This document shows, piece by piece, positions 31,374-40,252 of a stretch of DNA of 64,000 nucleotides (positions within the stretch are counted from its first letter, which is position 1; every line of letters begins with the position of its first letter). The notes under the pieces were generated by a model, which was not told the DNA's origin, did no database searches, and saw nothing but the letters and a program-made list of their open reading frames with translations. This stretch comes from an uncultured Luteitalea sp. (lineage in GTDB: Bacteria > Acidobacteriota > Vicinamibacteria > Vicinamibacterales > Vicinamibacteraceae), in contig CAKTDA010000009.1 in NCBI GenBank assembly GCA_934541105.1, forward strand, positions 52,502 through 116,501. The letters are read 5' to 3'. The position numbers and the translations under genes are program-made.

Positions 31374-32681
31374 TTACGAGGGCCGTCCCGGCAGCCACAC
31401 GCTCACCGCCATCCCGCCGCCGGCGCGTCTCGCGAGGTGCAGGCGGCCGCGATGCGCCTCGACGATCTCGGAGCAGAGCGAGAGTCCGAGCCCGGCGCCG
31501 GCCTTCTTCGACGAGTGAAACGGCAGAAGCGCCTTGCGCATCGTCTCTTCGTCCATGCCGGTGCCGCGATCGAGGACGGTGAGCCGCACCTCGGTGTCGC
31601 GGCGTTCGACCTGCAGGCGGATCTCGTCGGGTGCGGTGCCTGATTCCTCGGCGTTCTTCAGCACGTTGATCAGGACCTGCTGGATCTGCGCGGGATCGAA
31701 CCAGGCATCGCCGCCTGCGTCGCCCTCGAGGGCGAACGGGAACAACTCCCCCACCCGCGCGAGGAACGGCGCGAGCGGGACCATGTCGGGGCGCGGCGCG
31801 GGAAGGCGGGCGAAGCGCGCGTAGCCCTCGAGGAACCTCGTCACGTGCGCGACGCGCTCGGCAATCGTGTCGAGTAGCGGCGGCAACCGATCCGCGGCAT
31901 CGGATCGCGCGGCGGCAATCCGTGCCGAATGCGCCAGCGAACTCACCGGCGCCAGCGAGTTGTTCAGCTCGTGGGTCATCACCCGGATCGCCTTCTTCCA
32001 CGTGGCCGCTTCCTGCCGGGCCAGTTCGTGCGTGATGCGTTCGACCACGACGAGTCGGTGCGGCACGGTGTTGAGGCGGAAGGCGCGAACGAGCACGCGG
32101 TAGCTCTCCTCGTGGCCCTCCTCGTCCCACGAGACCACGCTGTCCTCGAGACGACGCAGCGGCCCCTGGAGCGCCATCGGCGCAAGGCCGACGATGTCCT
32201 GGAGGAGTCGTCCGTTCAACCGCGCGACACCGTGGAACACCCGCCGGCACGCGGCGTTGGCAAAGACGATCCGCTCGCGCTGATCGACGAGCAGGATGGC
32301 CATCGGCGCACCGTGCAGCAGCGTGTCGAGCAGCAGTTCGCGCTGGATCAGTTCGGCGCGCTCGTCGCGCAGCACCGTGCCCATCCTGTTGAAGACGGCA
32401 ACGAGATCGCCGACTTCGTCACTCGACGGCAGCGCGAGCCGCGTTGCGAAGTCGCTCTCCGCAAAGCCCGTCACGCCATCGTGCAGCGCGCGCAGCGCCT
32501 GGCGCGCCGGCGTCGTCGCCATGCGGGCCGCGACGATGGCCGCGCCGCTGCCGACGGCGAGCGCGATGGCCGCGGCGAGTGGAACGGTGAGTCCAGCCCG
32601 GAGCAGCAGGGCAGCGACGGCCGCAGTGCCCAGGACGCAGGCGAGGATGGCAAGCAGGACGCGCGTCTGGAGGCGGAGCAC
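31374..32681 (-). CDS. sensor histidine kinase (NtrY-like)
   Basis: 435 aa. Two N-terminal transmembrane helices with almost no periplasmic loop, a HAMP domain (TTPARQALRALHDGVTGFAESDF), a PAS domain (DTLLHGAPMAILLVDQRERIVFANAACRRVF), H-box VMTHELNNSLAPVSSLAHS (His followed by Glu-Leu-Asn-Asn, the NtrB/NtrY-type HPK4 pattern), N-box LINVLKNAEESG, G1 DRGTGMDEET and G2 GAGLGLSLCSEIVE. It follows the NtrC-type regulator by 1 nt and is its cognate kinase. It probably senses envelope stress or a membrane signal for the exporter upstream. Confidence 0.93.
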   Translation of the reverse strand: MLRLQTRVLLAILACVLGTAAVAALLLRAGLTVPLAAAIALAVGSGAAIVAARMATTPARQALRALHDGVTGFAESDFATRLALPSSDEVGDLVAVFNRMGTVLRDERAELIQRELLLDTLLHGAPMAILLVDQRERIVFANAACRRVFHGVARLNGRLLQDIVGLAPMALQGPLRRLEDSVVSWDEEGHEESYRVLVRAFRLNTVPHRLVVVERITHELARQEAATWKKAIRVMTHELNNSLAPVSSLAHSARIAAARSDAADRLPPLLDTIAERVAHVTRFLEGYARFARLPAPRPDMVPLAPFLARVGELFPFALEGDAGGDAWFDPAQIQQVLINVLKNAEESGTAPDEIRLQVERRDTEVRLTVLDRGTGMDEETMRKALLPFHSSKKAGAGLGLSLCSEIVEAHRGRLHLARRAGGGMAVSVWLPGRPS

Positions 32682-32682
32682 G

Positions 32683-34050
32683 TCAGCCCCGCGGCCGCCG
32701 CTCGAGTGTCACGCCGAGCCGCTCCATGCGTCGGTAGAGGGCCTGTCGTGACAGGCCGAGCGCCTCGGCGGCGCGCGAGACGCTGCCGCCGTGCGCGCGC
32801 AGCAGGTCCGCGAGCGCCTGCCGTTCCATGGAGTCTCCGCCGTGCGGCATGCCTGGCGCCGGCGCATCATCGGGTGTCAGTCCGAGGTCCTCCGGCAGGA
32901 TCGTGTCGCCGGTGGCGACGAGGCGTGCACGCTGCAGCCGGTTCTGGAGTTCGCGGACATTGCCGGGCCATGCGTAACCGAGCAGCGCGTCTTCGGCCGA
33001 CGACGACAACTGCATCGCACCGGGCCCGGTGGCGGCAGCGAGCAGGCTGCGCGCGATGGGCAGTACGTCTTCCGGGCGCTCGCGCAGCGGCGGCACCGCG
33101 AGTTCGATGACGTTCAGGCGGAAGTAGAGATCTTCCCGGAAGCGGCCGGCCGCGATGGCTTCGTCCATGCGGACGTTCGTCGCACAGATCAACCGGGCAT
33201 CGCTCCGCAGCGACACGCTGGACCCGAGCCGCTCGAACTCGCCCGTCTGCAGCACGCGAAGCAGCTTGGCCTGCCCCGCCATCGACAGCGTGCCGATCTC
33301 GTCGAGGAACAGCGTGCCCCCGTGCGCCGCCTCGAACCGGCCGATGCGGCGGCGTTGTGCCCCGGTGAACGCTCCGGCCTCGGCGCCGAACAACTCCGCT
33401 TCGAGCAGGGTGTCGGGCAGCGCCCCGACGTGGACGGTGACGAAGGGCCGCCGCGCCCGCAGTGAGTTGGCCTTGACGATCTCGGCAAGCTTCTCCTTAC
33501 CGACGCCGTTCGGTCCCGTGATCAGCACGGGCACGTCGGCTCTGGCCACGTGGACGGCAAGGTCCACGAGCCGAGCCATCGCGCGGCTCGCGTAGACCAT
33601 CCCCCGAAGGTCGGCACCCGGTGCATGGGGCGCCGGGACAGGCGCGCGCCCGGCGTCTGCCGCCGAGCGGGCCAGGAGCATGTCCCTGACACTCGACACC
33701 AGGCGCTCGTCGTCCCACGGCTTGCCGAAGTAGTCGGTGGCGCCGGCCTTGACGAGCGACACCGCGCGTTCGAGCGACGTGAAGGCGGTCATCAGCAGCA
33801 CCGGCATCGACGGATCCAGCGCGCGGATCGCCCGGAACAACTCGGCGCCCTCCTCGCCCGACGTCTCGCCCGGCGCGAAGTTCATGTCCTGGAGCACCAC
33901 GCCGATGCCGCCGGCCCTGATGGCCGCCAGCGCCGCGCCCGCGTCCGCAGCCCGGCGCGTGGGCACGTCGTGCAGGGAGAACAGCACCTCCAGGGCGTCC
34001 GCGACGGGCGCCTGGTCCTCCACGATCAGGCACGTGAACGGCAGGGCCAC
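32683..34050 (-). CDS. sigma-54-dependent response regulator (NtrC family)
   Basis: 455 aa. Receiver domain with acidic pair (VEDQ) and phosphoacceptor Asp in VLQDMNF, Lys in YFGKPW; AAA+ domain with Walker A GPNGVGKEK, the sigma-54 contact loop GAFTGA, Walker B GGTLFLDEIG; C-terminal Fis-type HTH (SVSRAAEALGLSRQALYRRMERLGV). Phosphorylated by the kinase encoded next to it, it should activate a sigma-54 promoter; one lies upstream of the exporter operon (38757-38772). Own leaderless promoter: TAACCT 6 nt before GTG 34050. Confidence 0.95.
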   Translation of the reverse strand: MALPFTCLIVEDQAPVADALEVLFSLHDVPTRRAADAGAALAAIRAGGIGVVLQDMNFAPGETSGEEGAELFRAIRALDPSMPVLLMTAFTSLERAVSLVKAGATDYFGKPWDDERLVSSVRDMLLARSAADAGRAPVPAPHAPGADLRGMVYASRAMARLVDLAVHVARADVPVLITGPNGVGKEKLAEIVKANSLRARRPFVTVHVGALPDTLLEAELFGAEAGAFTGAQRRRIGRFEAAHGGTLFLDEIGTLSMAGQAKLLRVLQTGEFERLGSSVSLRSDARLICATNVRMDEAIAAGRFREDLYFRLNVIELAVPPLRERPEDVLPIARSLLAAATGPGAMQLSSSAEDALLGYAWPGNVRELQNRLQRARLVATGDTILPEDLGLTPDDAPAPGMPHGGDSMERQALADLLRAHGGSVSRAAEALGLSRQALYRRMERLGVTLERRPRG

Positions 34051-34056
34051 GCCGCT

Positions 34057-34062
34057 AGGTTA
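34057..34062 (-). promoter_or_regulatory. -10 box TAACCT, leaderless start of the NtrC-type regulator
   Basis: TAACCT is followed by 6 nt and the GTG at 34050, allowing regulator and kinase to be made independently of the exporter genes. Confidence 0.5.
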
Positions 34063-34074
34063 CGCCGCAGGCGG

Positions 34075-35337
34075 TCAGATGTTCCGTGTGGCTTCGGCCG
34101 GCGCCACCCGGGCGCCGCGCAGGGCCGGCCAGAACGTGGCGAGCAGGCCGGCACTCCAGAGCAGCACGGCGCCGACGGCCAGCAGGCCCGGCGTCATCTT
34201 CGGCCCGTCCACCTGGCTCAGGAGCGTCAGGTTCAACGTGATGGCCAGCCCCACCCCGATGACGATGCCGACTGTCGTCGTGATCCAGTTCTCGAAGAGG
34301 AAGTGCGTCAGGATCGCGGTGCGATCGGCGCCGAGCGCCCGCCGCGTGCCGATCTGCCTGGTGCGCTCCGCCACCGAGAAGGACGTGAGCCCCATGATGC
34401 CGAGCCCGGTCACGAAGACGAGGACGACGATGACGAGCGAGAGCAGCCGCACCATCAACGTCTGGCTGCCGAGGAAGCGGCGCTTGACGTCGGGAATGGT
34501 CCGCACGCGGAAGGTCCGGTGTTCGTTCACGCCCGCCAGCGTCTGCTCGACCGACCGCTCGACCGCCGCCATCTGCCCGGGCTTCACCTGCAGCAGGTAC
34601 GACGTGCCGTTGGCGTACCCGCCCTGCCGCTGCGGATAGAACGTCACGTACTCGCCGATCTTCCACGCATACGGGTTGTAGAACGTGTCGATGACGCCGA
34701 CGACCTGCCACAGGTCGCCGTCGCCGTCCTCGAAGGTCTTGCCGAGGGGGCTGCCCTCCGGGAACATCAGCGCGGCGTAGGCGCGCGAGATGATTGCCGG
34801 GACGGTCACGTTGCTCGCGACGAGGCCGGCCGCGTCGCGCACGCGATCGGTCGCGTTCACCGCGCGCAGCTGCTCGGTGCTGCGCAGCACGTCATCGCGA
34901 GTGAAGGCCCGCCCCTCGACGAGTCGCACACTCAGCGTGTCGAACAGGTGCTCGTCGGCGGCATAGATCTGCGTGCGGATCTGCTCGGCGTTGCGGTTGC
35001 GGCGGAACTGCGTGGAACTGCCGCCACCCTGCCAGGGCAGGAACGCCGAGTTCGTGGCCTCCCTCACGGCCGGATGGGCGCGCAGCGCCGCGAGATCCTG
35101 ATCGGTTGCCGCATCGCGGTAGGCATGCTCCTTGAACGCTTCGTCGAACGGCGTGGCCGTGACCATCAGCAGCTGGTCGTCCACGAACCCGGAGGGGCGG
35201 GTCAGCTCGCGGCGTGCGTCGAGAATGAGACTGACGCAGTTGGCGACGATGGCAAGCGTCAGCGCGACCTCGAGGGCCAGCAGGCCGAACCGCACCTTGT
35301 TGCGCAGCATGGAACGGAGGATGGGACCGGGATGCAT
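34075..35337 (-). CDS. MacB/FtsX-type ABC transporter permease (second)
   Basis: 420 aa with an N-terminal helix (FGLLALEVALTLAIVANCVS), a large periplasmic MacB_PCD-like domain, and three C-terminal helices with the FtsX signature (RLLSLVIVVLVFVTGLGIMGLTSFSVAERTRQIGTRRALGADR). It ends GARVAPAEATRNI. It pairs with the permease encoded 8 nt upstream to form a heterodimer. ATG 35337 fits the family start (PILRSMLRNKVRFG). These proteins transmit mechanical work across the periplasm rather than forming a substrate channel. Confidence 0.88.
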   Translation of the reverse strand: MHPGPILRSMLRNKVRFGLLALEVALTLAIVANCVSLILDARRELTRPSGFVDDQLLMVTATPFDEAFKEHAYRDAATDQDLAALRAHPAVREATNSAFLPWQGGGSSTQFRRNRNAEQIRTQIYAADEHLFDTLSVRLVEGRAFTRDDVLRSTEQLRAVNATDRVRDAAGLVASNVTVPAIISRAYAALMFPEGSPLGKTFEDGDGDLWQVVGVIDTFYNPYAWKIGEYVTFYPQRQGGYANGTSYLLQVKPGQMAAVERSVEQTLAGVNEHRTFRVRTIPDVKRRFLGSQTLMVRLLSLVIVVLVFVTGLGIMGLTSFSVAERTRQIGTRRALGADRTAILTHFLFENWITTTVGIVIGVGLAITLNLTLLSQVDGPKMTPGLLAVGAVLLWSAGLLATFWPALRGARVAPAEATRNI

Positions 35338-35345
35338 GGCGAACC

Positions 35346-36668
35346 TCAGGCCTTCAGGTGGTCTGCCGGCGCCAGGCGTCCGATCCGCCACGCCGGGTAC
35401 ACGCCGGAGATCAGGCCGGCGACGATCGACAGCACGAGTGCGAGCAGCAGCATCTGCAGGTCGAGCACGAAGACGTTCTGCCTGTTGGTCATGTCGAGCA
35501 TGAAGGCGTTGAGCGCACGGAGGCCGAGGGCCGTGAGCATCACACCAATCACGCCGCCGATGATCGCGACCACCTGACATTCGACGAGGTGCTGGAGGAA
35601 CACGTCGCGCCGTGACGCGCCGAGCGCGCGCCGTACGCCGACCTCGTTGGCTCGCGCGAGGAACTTGCCGAGCAGCAGCCCGATCAGGTTCACCGCCGCG
35701 ACCGCGAGGAACAACAGCCCGACCATCAGCAGCGCGAAGGTCTCCTTCGGCGCGACCTGGAAGTCCTCCATCAGGGCACTGATGCTCGACACGCGGTAAT
35801 TCATGGGCCGCGCGAAGCGCCCGGCCTTCTTCTGATCGGCGATGTAGCTCTCGATGAACGATCGGTACGCGGCCTCGTCGGCAGGGGTACGGAGCTCGAC
35901 CCAGTACTGCAGGAATGTCTGCTCGGATGCCAGCGCGGCCTGGAAGCCTGGACCGGGCGGGCTCGTCCAGCCGTCGCTGTTGCCGGCCGTGCGGATCTCC
36001 ATCGGCACCATCAGCCCGAACGGCATGTACACGGCTTCCGGTTCACTCAGGGCGCTGCCCGTGAGGTCGTACATGCGAACCGTCGGCTGCCACCCAGCCA
36101 GCACGCCGACGATGCGGAAGTCGCGTGACTCGATGCGCAGGGCCTGGCCCACGCTGTTGCGGCCGCCGAAGAGCCGTTCGTTGAGTGCCTCCGAGATGAC
36201 GATCGCCGGCTCGAGCTTCGTGTCGGCCTCCCGGGTCCACGGCCCGCCATGCCGGAACGGCACCTGGAACATCTCGAAGAAGTCGGACTCGGCCATCCGC
36301 ACGTCCTCGCGGGTCGGGCGCGCGACGGCAGGATCGGGAACGACGGTCAGGCGGGCGCGGAACGACGGGGTCTGGCGCACCGGGATCGTGGACCGCTTCA
36401 ACTCCATCGCGTCGCGATAGGCGATCTGCGGCGGCAGCGCGTCGGGACTGTCGCCCGGATACGGCTGCCGGGGGTCCCAGTTGTCGAGCCGCACGTATCG
36501 CAGCACGGCTTCCTTGTCGGGCAGCGGGTGCCTCGTGAACGCGTGGCGGACGGTGGCAAACGTCGTCGCGAACGCGATGCCGAGCGCGATGCACGAGACA
36601 ATCAGCAGCGACAGCGTCGGACTGCGCTTGAGGCTCTTCCAGGCAATCCAGATGTTGTGGAGCAGCAT
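35346..36668 (-). CDS. MacB/FtsX-type ABC transporter permease (first)
   Basis: 440 aa. Start LLHNIWIAWKSLKRSPTLSLLIVSCIALG, periplasmic domain to residue ~300, then three helices (FALLMVGLLFLAVAAVNLIGLLLGKFLARANEVGVRRALGASRRDVF), ending VYPAWRIGRLAPADHLKA. This is the standard FtsX fold, and the coupling helix LARANEVGVRRALGAS contacts the ATPase. Ten nt downstream of the ATPase gene, same operon. Confidence 0.88.
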   Translation of the reverse strand: MLLHNIWIAWKSLKRSPTLSLLIVSCIALGIAFATTFATVRHAFTRHPLPDKEAVLRYVRLDNWDPRQPYPGDSPDALPPQIAYRDAMELKRSTIPVRQTPSFRARLTVVPDPAVARPTREDVRMAESDFFEMFQVPFRHGGPWTREADTKLEPAIVISEALNERLFGGRNSVGQALRIESRDFRIVGVLAGWQPTVRMYDLTGSALSEPEAVYMPFGLMVPMEIRTAGNSDGWTSPPGPGFQAALASEQTFLQYWVELRTPADEAAYRSFIESYIADQKKAGRFARPMNYRVSSISALMEDFQVAPKETFALLMVGLLFLAVAAVNLIGLLLGKFLARANEVGVRRALGASRRDVFLQHLVECQVVAIIGGVIGVMLTALGLRALNAFMLDMTNRQNVFVLDLQMLLLALVLSIVAGLISGVYPAWRIGRLAPADHLKA

Positions 36669-36677
36669 CGGCCTCTC

Positions 36678-37397
<720 letters not shown>

Positions 37398-37410
37398 CGG
37401 TGGATTCTCC

Positions 37411-37465
37411 TCGGCCTTCGTCGTTCGGCCGTCGGCCTTCGTCGGTCGGCCGTCGGCCTTCGCTA
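37411..37465 (-). repeat. short tandem/dispersed repeat between adaptor and ATPase genes
   Basis: GGCCTTCGTCGTTCGGCCGT and related ~22-bp units repeat about 2.5 times. A 28-bp stretch (37413-37440) recurs exactly, inverted, at 50468-50495. Confidence 0.7.
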
Positions 37466-37469
37466 ACCG

Positions 37470-38723
37470 CTACCGATTCCTCAGCAGCACGCGCGAGGCG
37501 CCGCTGAACTCGCTCGTGTCCGAGACGATCACGTCGTCGCCGACCTTCAAGCCGTCGACGATCTCTACGTGCGACAGACTGCGCGCGCCGGTGGTGATGG
37601 CCGTGCGCACCGCGACGCCGTCGCGGACGACGAACGCCATGCGTCCGCCGCCGCTCTGCAGGAAGGCGCCGCGCGGCAGCGTCAGCGCCTGCGCCCGGGT
37701 CTCGAACAACAGGCGGAGCGAGACACGCTGGTTCTGCCTCAGCGTGGGCGGCGCGTGGCCGACGAACGCGGCGCGCCCCTCAACGAGGCTGTCGCGCACC
37801 GAGGGCGAGATGGCGGTGACCCGGCCGTCGTACTCGCGTCCCTCGTAGAGCACGCGCACCGGCGTGCCGGCGCCGGCCTCGGCCGCCTCGTTCTCGGGCA
37901 GGCTGAACTCGATCTCGTAGGCATCGAGGTTCACCACGGTGAGCACGGCCTGGTTGGCCGCGACGGCGTCGCGGTCCTGCACGCTGATGGAGCCGATCAG
38001 GCCGTCGAACGGTGCGACGATCGACAAGCGCTCGACCTGTCGCGCGACTTCGTCGGCAAGCGCGGCCTGCCGCGCGCGTGCCAGTTGCTGCGTCTGGATC
38101 TCGAACTCGGCGGTCTCGCGCTCGAGCCCGCGCGCCGCGCGCGCCGTCTTCAGTTCCACCTCGGCGAGCTGCACATCGTCTTGCGCGCGTTCGTAGTCCA
38201 CCTGGTTCAGCAGGCCTTCTTCGAAGGTCTGGCGCGCGCGTTCCAGGTTGCGACGCGCCGACTGCAGCTTCACCTCGGCGAGTTCGATGGCGCTGGCGTT
38301 GCGCGTGTCGCTCTGACGGGCGGCAATGCGCGCGCGCCCGAGGGCGACGTCGAGCGACTGGAGTGACGTCTGCTCCTGCGTGAAGCGGCTGCGCAGTTCG
38401 GGGCTGTCGATTGTCGCGAGCACCTGGCCGCGCGTCACCGGGTCGCCGGCCTTGACCTGGAGGCTGACGATGCCGGCGGTGGCGGCAAAGAGGGTCGGCG
38501 CGTTCGCGGAGACGATGCGGCCGTCGGCGGCGGCGTCACGAACGAGTGCGCCGAGGGTCACAGGCGCCACCTGGATGCGGCTGGCGTCCACGGTGCGATC
38601 GACGGACGCAAGACGGCGGTACGCCGGCCATGCGAAGGCAATGCCCGCGACGAGCAGCAGTGCGACGCCGGCGAGCACCCACGTCCGCCGGCGGGCGCCT
38701 GTGCGGACCACGGTGCGGTCCAT
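37470..38723 (-). CDS. periplasmic adaptor (HlyD/MacA-like membrane-fusion protein)
   Basis: 417 aa. N-terminal membrane anchor (WVLAGVALLLVAGIAFAWPAY), lipoyl-like half motif (VSLQVKAGDPVTRGQVLATIDSPEL), a long helical hairpin (residues ~100-210) and the second lipoyl half (SIVAPFDGLIGSISVQDRDAV), followed by beta-barrel and membrane-proximal domains. It is first gene of the exporter operon and links the inner-membrane ABC complex to an outer-membrane channel; no TolC homologue lies within the window. ATG 38723 sits 24-25 nt after the expected sigma-54 transcription start. Confidence 0.9.
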   Translation of the reverse strand: MDRTVVRTGARRRTWVLAGVALLLVAGIAFAWPAYRRLASVDRTVDASRIQVAPVTLGALVRDAAADGRIVSANAPTLFAATAGIVSLQVKAGDPVTRGQVLATIDSPELRSRFTQEQTSLQSLDVALGRARIAARQSDTRNASAIELAEVKLQSARRNLERARQTFEEGLLNQVDYERAQDDVQLAEVELKTARAARGLERETAEFEIQTQQLARARQAALADEVARQVERLSIVAPFDGLIGSISVQDRDAVAANQAVLTVVNLDAYEIEFSLPENEAAEAGAGTPVRVLYEGREYDGRVTAISPSVRDSLVEGRAAFVGHAPPTLRQNQRVSLRLLFETRAQALTLPRGAFLQSGGGRMAFVVRDGVAVRTAITTGARSLSHVEIVDGLKVGDDVIVSDTSEFSGASRVLLRNR

Positions 38724-38756
38724 GGAGGATGTGCCGGTGATCACGCGGCCTGCAGG

Positions 38757-38772
38757 GGCAAGTGCGATGCCA
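38757..38772 (-). promoter_or_regulatory. sigma-54 (-24/-12) promoter of the exporter operon
   Basis: On the minus strand TGGCATCGCACTTGCC matches TGGCAC-N5-TTGC with the invariant GG and GC 10 nt apart. Transcription would start about 38746, just upstream of the adaptor ATG. Confidence 0.65.
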
Positions 38773-38847
38773 GCGCCGCGGGTGCGGAAACGCGCGTCTA
38801 CGGTGCGCGGGGCGGGCCGATGTCCGGGTGACAGACGTCCGGAGGGG

Positions 38848-38863
38848 GCGGACATGTGTCCGC
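38848..38863. promoter_or_regulatory. palindromic upstream activating site for the NtrC-type regulator
   Basis: GCGGACA-TG-TGTCCGC is a perfect 7-2-7 inverted repeat centred ~110 nt upstream of the sigma-54 start. A weaker TGTC-N5-GACA site (38821-38833) lies nearby. Position and symmetry fit enhancer-binding-protein sites. Confidence 0.5.
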
Positions 38864-38883
38864 GGGAGTGTCTGTGCGCTCGG

Positions 38884-39798
38884 TCACCGTCGAGACTGCC
38901 GATTGGCGTCGACGCGAGCCAATCGTTCGGGATCGGCAAGGATGTCCATGCCTGCGACCTTCCCGCGCACGACTGTGTAACCGATGACCGACAGGATCCG
39001 TCCGTCGGGCAGGCGCGATACGACGCCCACATGGCCGTTCACGAGGACGATCGCGCTCTCGAGATTCATCTTCGAGAAGGCACGCGCCTGCGCGGCCACT
39101 TCAGCGGCGCCCCTCACGATCCGCGACATGCCCGTGGCGCGGCCGCCGTCGGCGCGCAGCACGACGTCGGGATCGAGCACGTCGATCAGCGCGTCGAAGT
39201 CACCCCGCTGCACCGCGGCGAGAAACGATTCCACGACACGACGCTGCGCGCGGCGGTCGGCGTCGGGAGTCGGCGCGCGACCCGCGATCGTGCGGCGGGC
39301 GCGACTCGCGAGTTGGCGCGTCGCGACGGTGGTGCGTCCGACGATGGGGGCGATGTCGTCGAAGGGGACGTCGAAGACGTCGTGCAGGACGAACGCGACA
39401 CGCGCGGCGGGCTCGAGATGCTCGAGGACGATCATCAACGCGAGACTCACCGAGTCCTTGCGCACGACCTGGGCCTCCGGGCCATCGCTGTCGCTCTCGA
39501 TGGCCGTGACCACGGGGTCTGGAACGTACGTCTCGGATGGTTCCTCGCGCCGCGAGGCGCGCGTCCGCAGCATGTCGAGACAGATGCGGCTGACGACTGT
39601 CGTCAGCCACGCGCGCATGTTGTCGATGCCGGTGGCGTCGGCACGACTCACCCGCAGCCAGCTCTCCTGCACGGCGTCCTCGGCGTCGCTCAGGGATCCG
39701 AGCATGCGGTAGGCGACCCCACGAACGTGCTCCCGGTGGGCCTCGAAGCTGCCGGACACTGACTCGGTCACACTCGAGCCGCCCGCTCCGTCATACAT
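38884..39798 (-). CDS. ECF41-type sigma factor, copy 2
   Basis: 304 aa, nearly identical in layout and most residues to the copy at 28830-29768: HVRGVAYRMLGSLSDAEDAVQESWLRV, LEHLEPAARVAFVLHDVFDVPFDDIAPIVGRTTVATRQLASRARR and GMDILADPERLARV. The differences are scattered substitutions and a shorter C-terminus (ends ANRQSRR). As in copy 1, a doxX gene is divergent, with 18 bp between start codons. This is a clear segmental duplication of the sigma/doxX pair. Confidence 0.92.
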   Translation of the reverse strand: MYDGAGGSSVTESVSGSFEAHREHVRGVAYRMLGSLSDAEDAVQESWLRVSRADATGIDNMRAWLTTVVSRICLDMLRTRASRREEPSETYVPDPVVTAIESDSDGPEAQVVRKDSVSLALMIVLEHLEPAARVAFVLHDVFDVPFDDIAPIVGRTTVATRQLASRARRTIAGRAPTPDADRRAQRRVVESFLAAVQRGDFDALIDVLDPDVVLRADGGRATGMSRIVRGAAEVAAQARAFSKMNLESAIVLVNGHVGVVSRLPDGRILSVIGYTVVRGKVAGMDILADPERLARVDANRQSRR

Positions 39799-39816
39799 GG
39801 AGGAGAAGCCTACCTG

Positions 39817-40188
39817 ATGACCGTGCTCGTGTGGACTCTGCAGATCGTGCTCGCCTTCCTGTACCTGACCGGCGGCGGCTACAAGGCCCTCAACTACGAA
39901 GAACTGATGAAGGGCGCCGTGGCATTCCCGCGCGAAGCCTGGATCGGCCTTGGCGTGTTCGAGATTGTCGGCGCCGTCCTGCTGGTCGTGCCAGCAGCGC
40001 TCGGCAGGCTGCCGGTGCTCACGCCGATTGCCGCTGCCGCGCTGGCCGTCGAGACCCTGCTGCTCGCCGCGATCTACGCACGCTATTCGACCGCAATCAC
40101 CGTGGAGAACCCGATGACGTGGGCCATCGTCATGGGCGTGCTCATGACAGTGGTGGCGTGGTATCGCTGCGTCAGCTACATGCGATAG
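39817..40188 (+). CDS. DoxX family membrane protein, copy 2
   Basis: 123 aa, same length as copy 1 and identical over long stretches (EELMKGAVAFPREAWIGLGV), diverging most at the C-terminus (WYRCVSYMR versus WHGYANHVR). Four membrane helices. GGAGAA precedes ATG 39817. It is the presumed target of the adjacent sigma factor. Confidence 0.85.
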   Translation: MTVLVWTLQIVLAFLYLTGGGYKALNYEELMKGAVAFPREAWIGLGVFEIVGAVLLVVPAALGRLPVLTPIAAAALAVETLLLAAIYARYSTAITVENPMTWAIVMGVLMTVVAWYRCVSYMR

Positions 40189-40241
40189 CACCGGAGCCGG
40201 ATCGTCGGCGGACCCGCACGCAATCCGCCGGTGCTGCGGTG

Positions 40242-40247
40242 TACGCT
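40242..40247 (+). promoter_or_regulatory. -10 box TACGCT, leaderless start of the lipoprotein glycosidase
   Basis: TACGCT is followed by 5 nt and ATG 40253. Confidence 0.4.
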
Positions 40248-40252
40248 GACGC

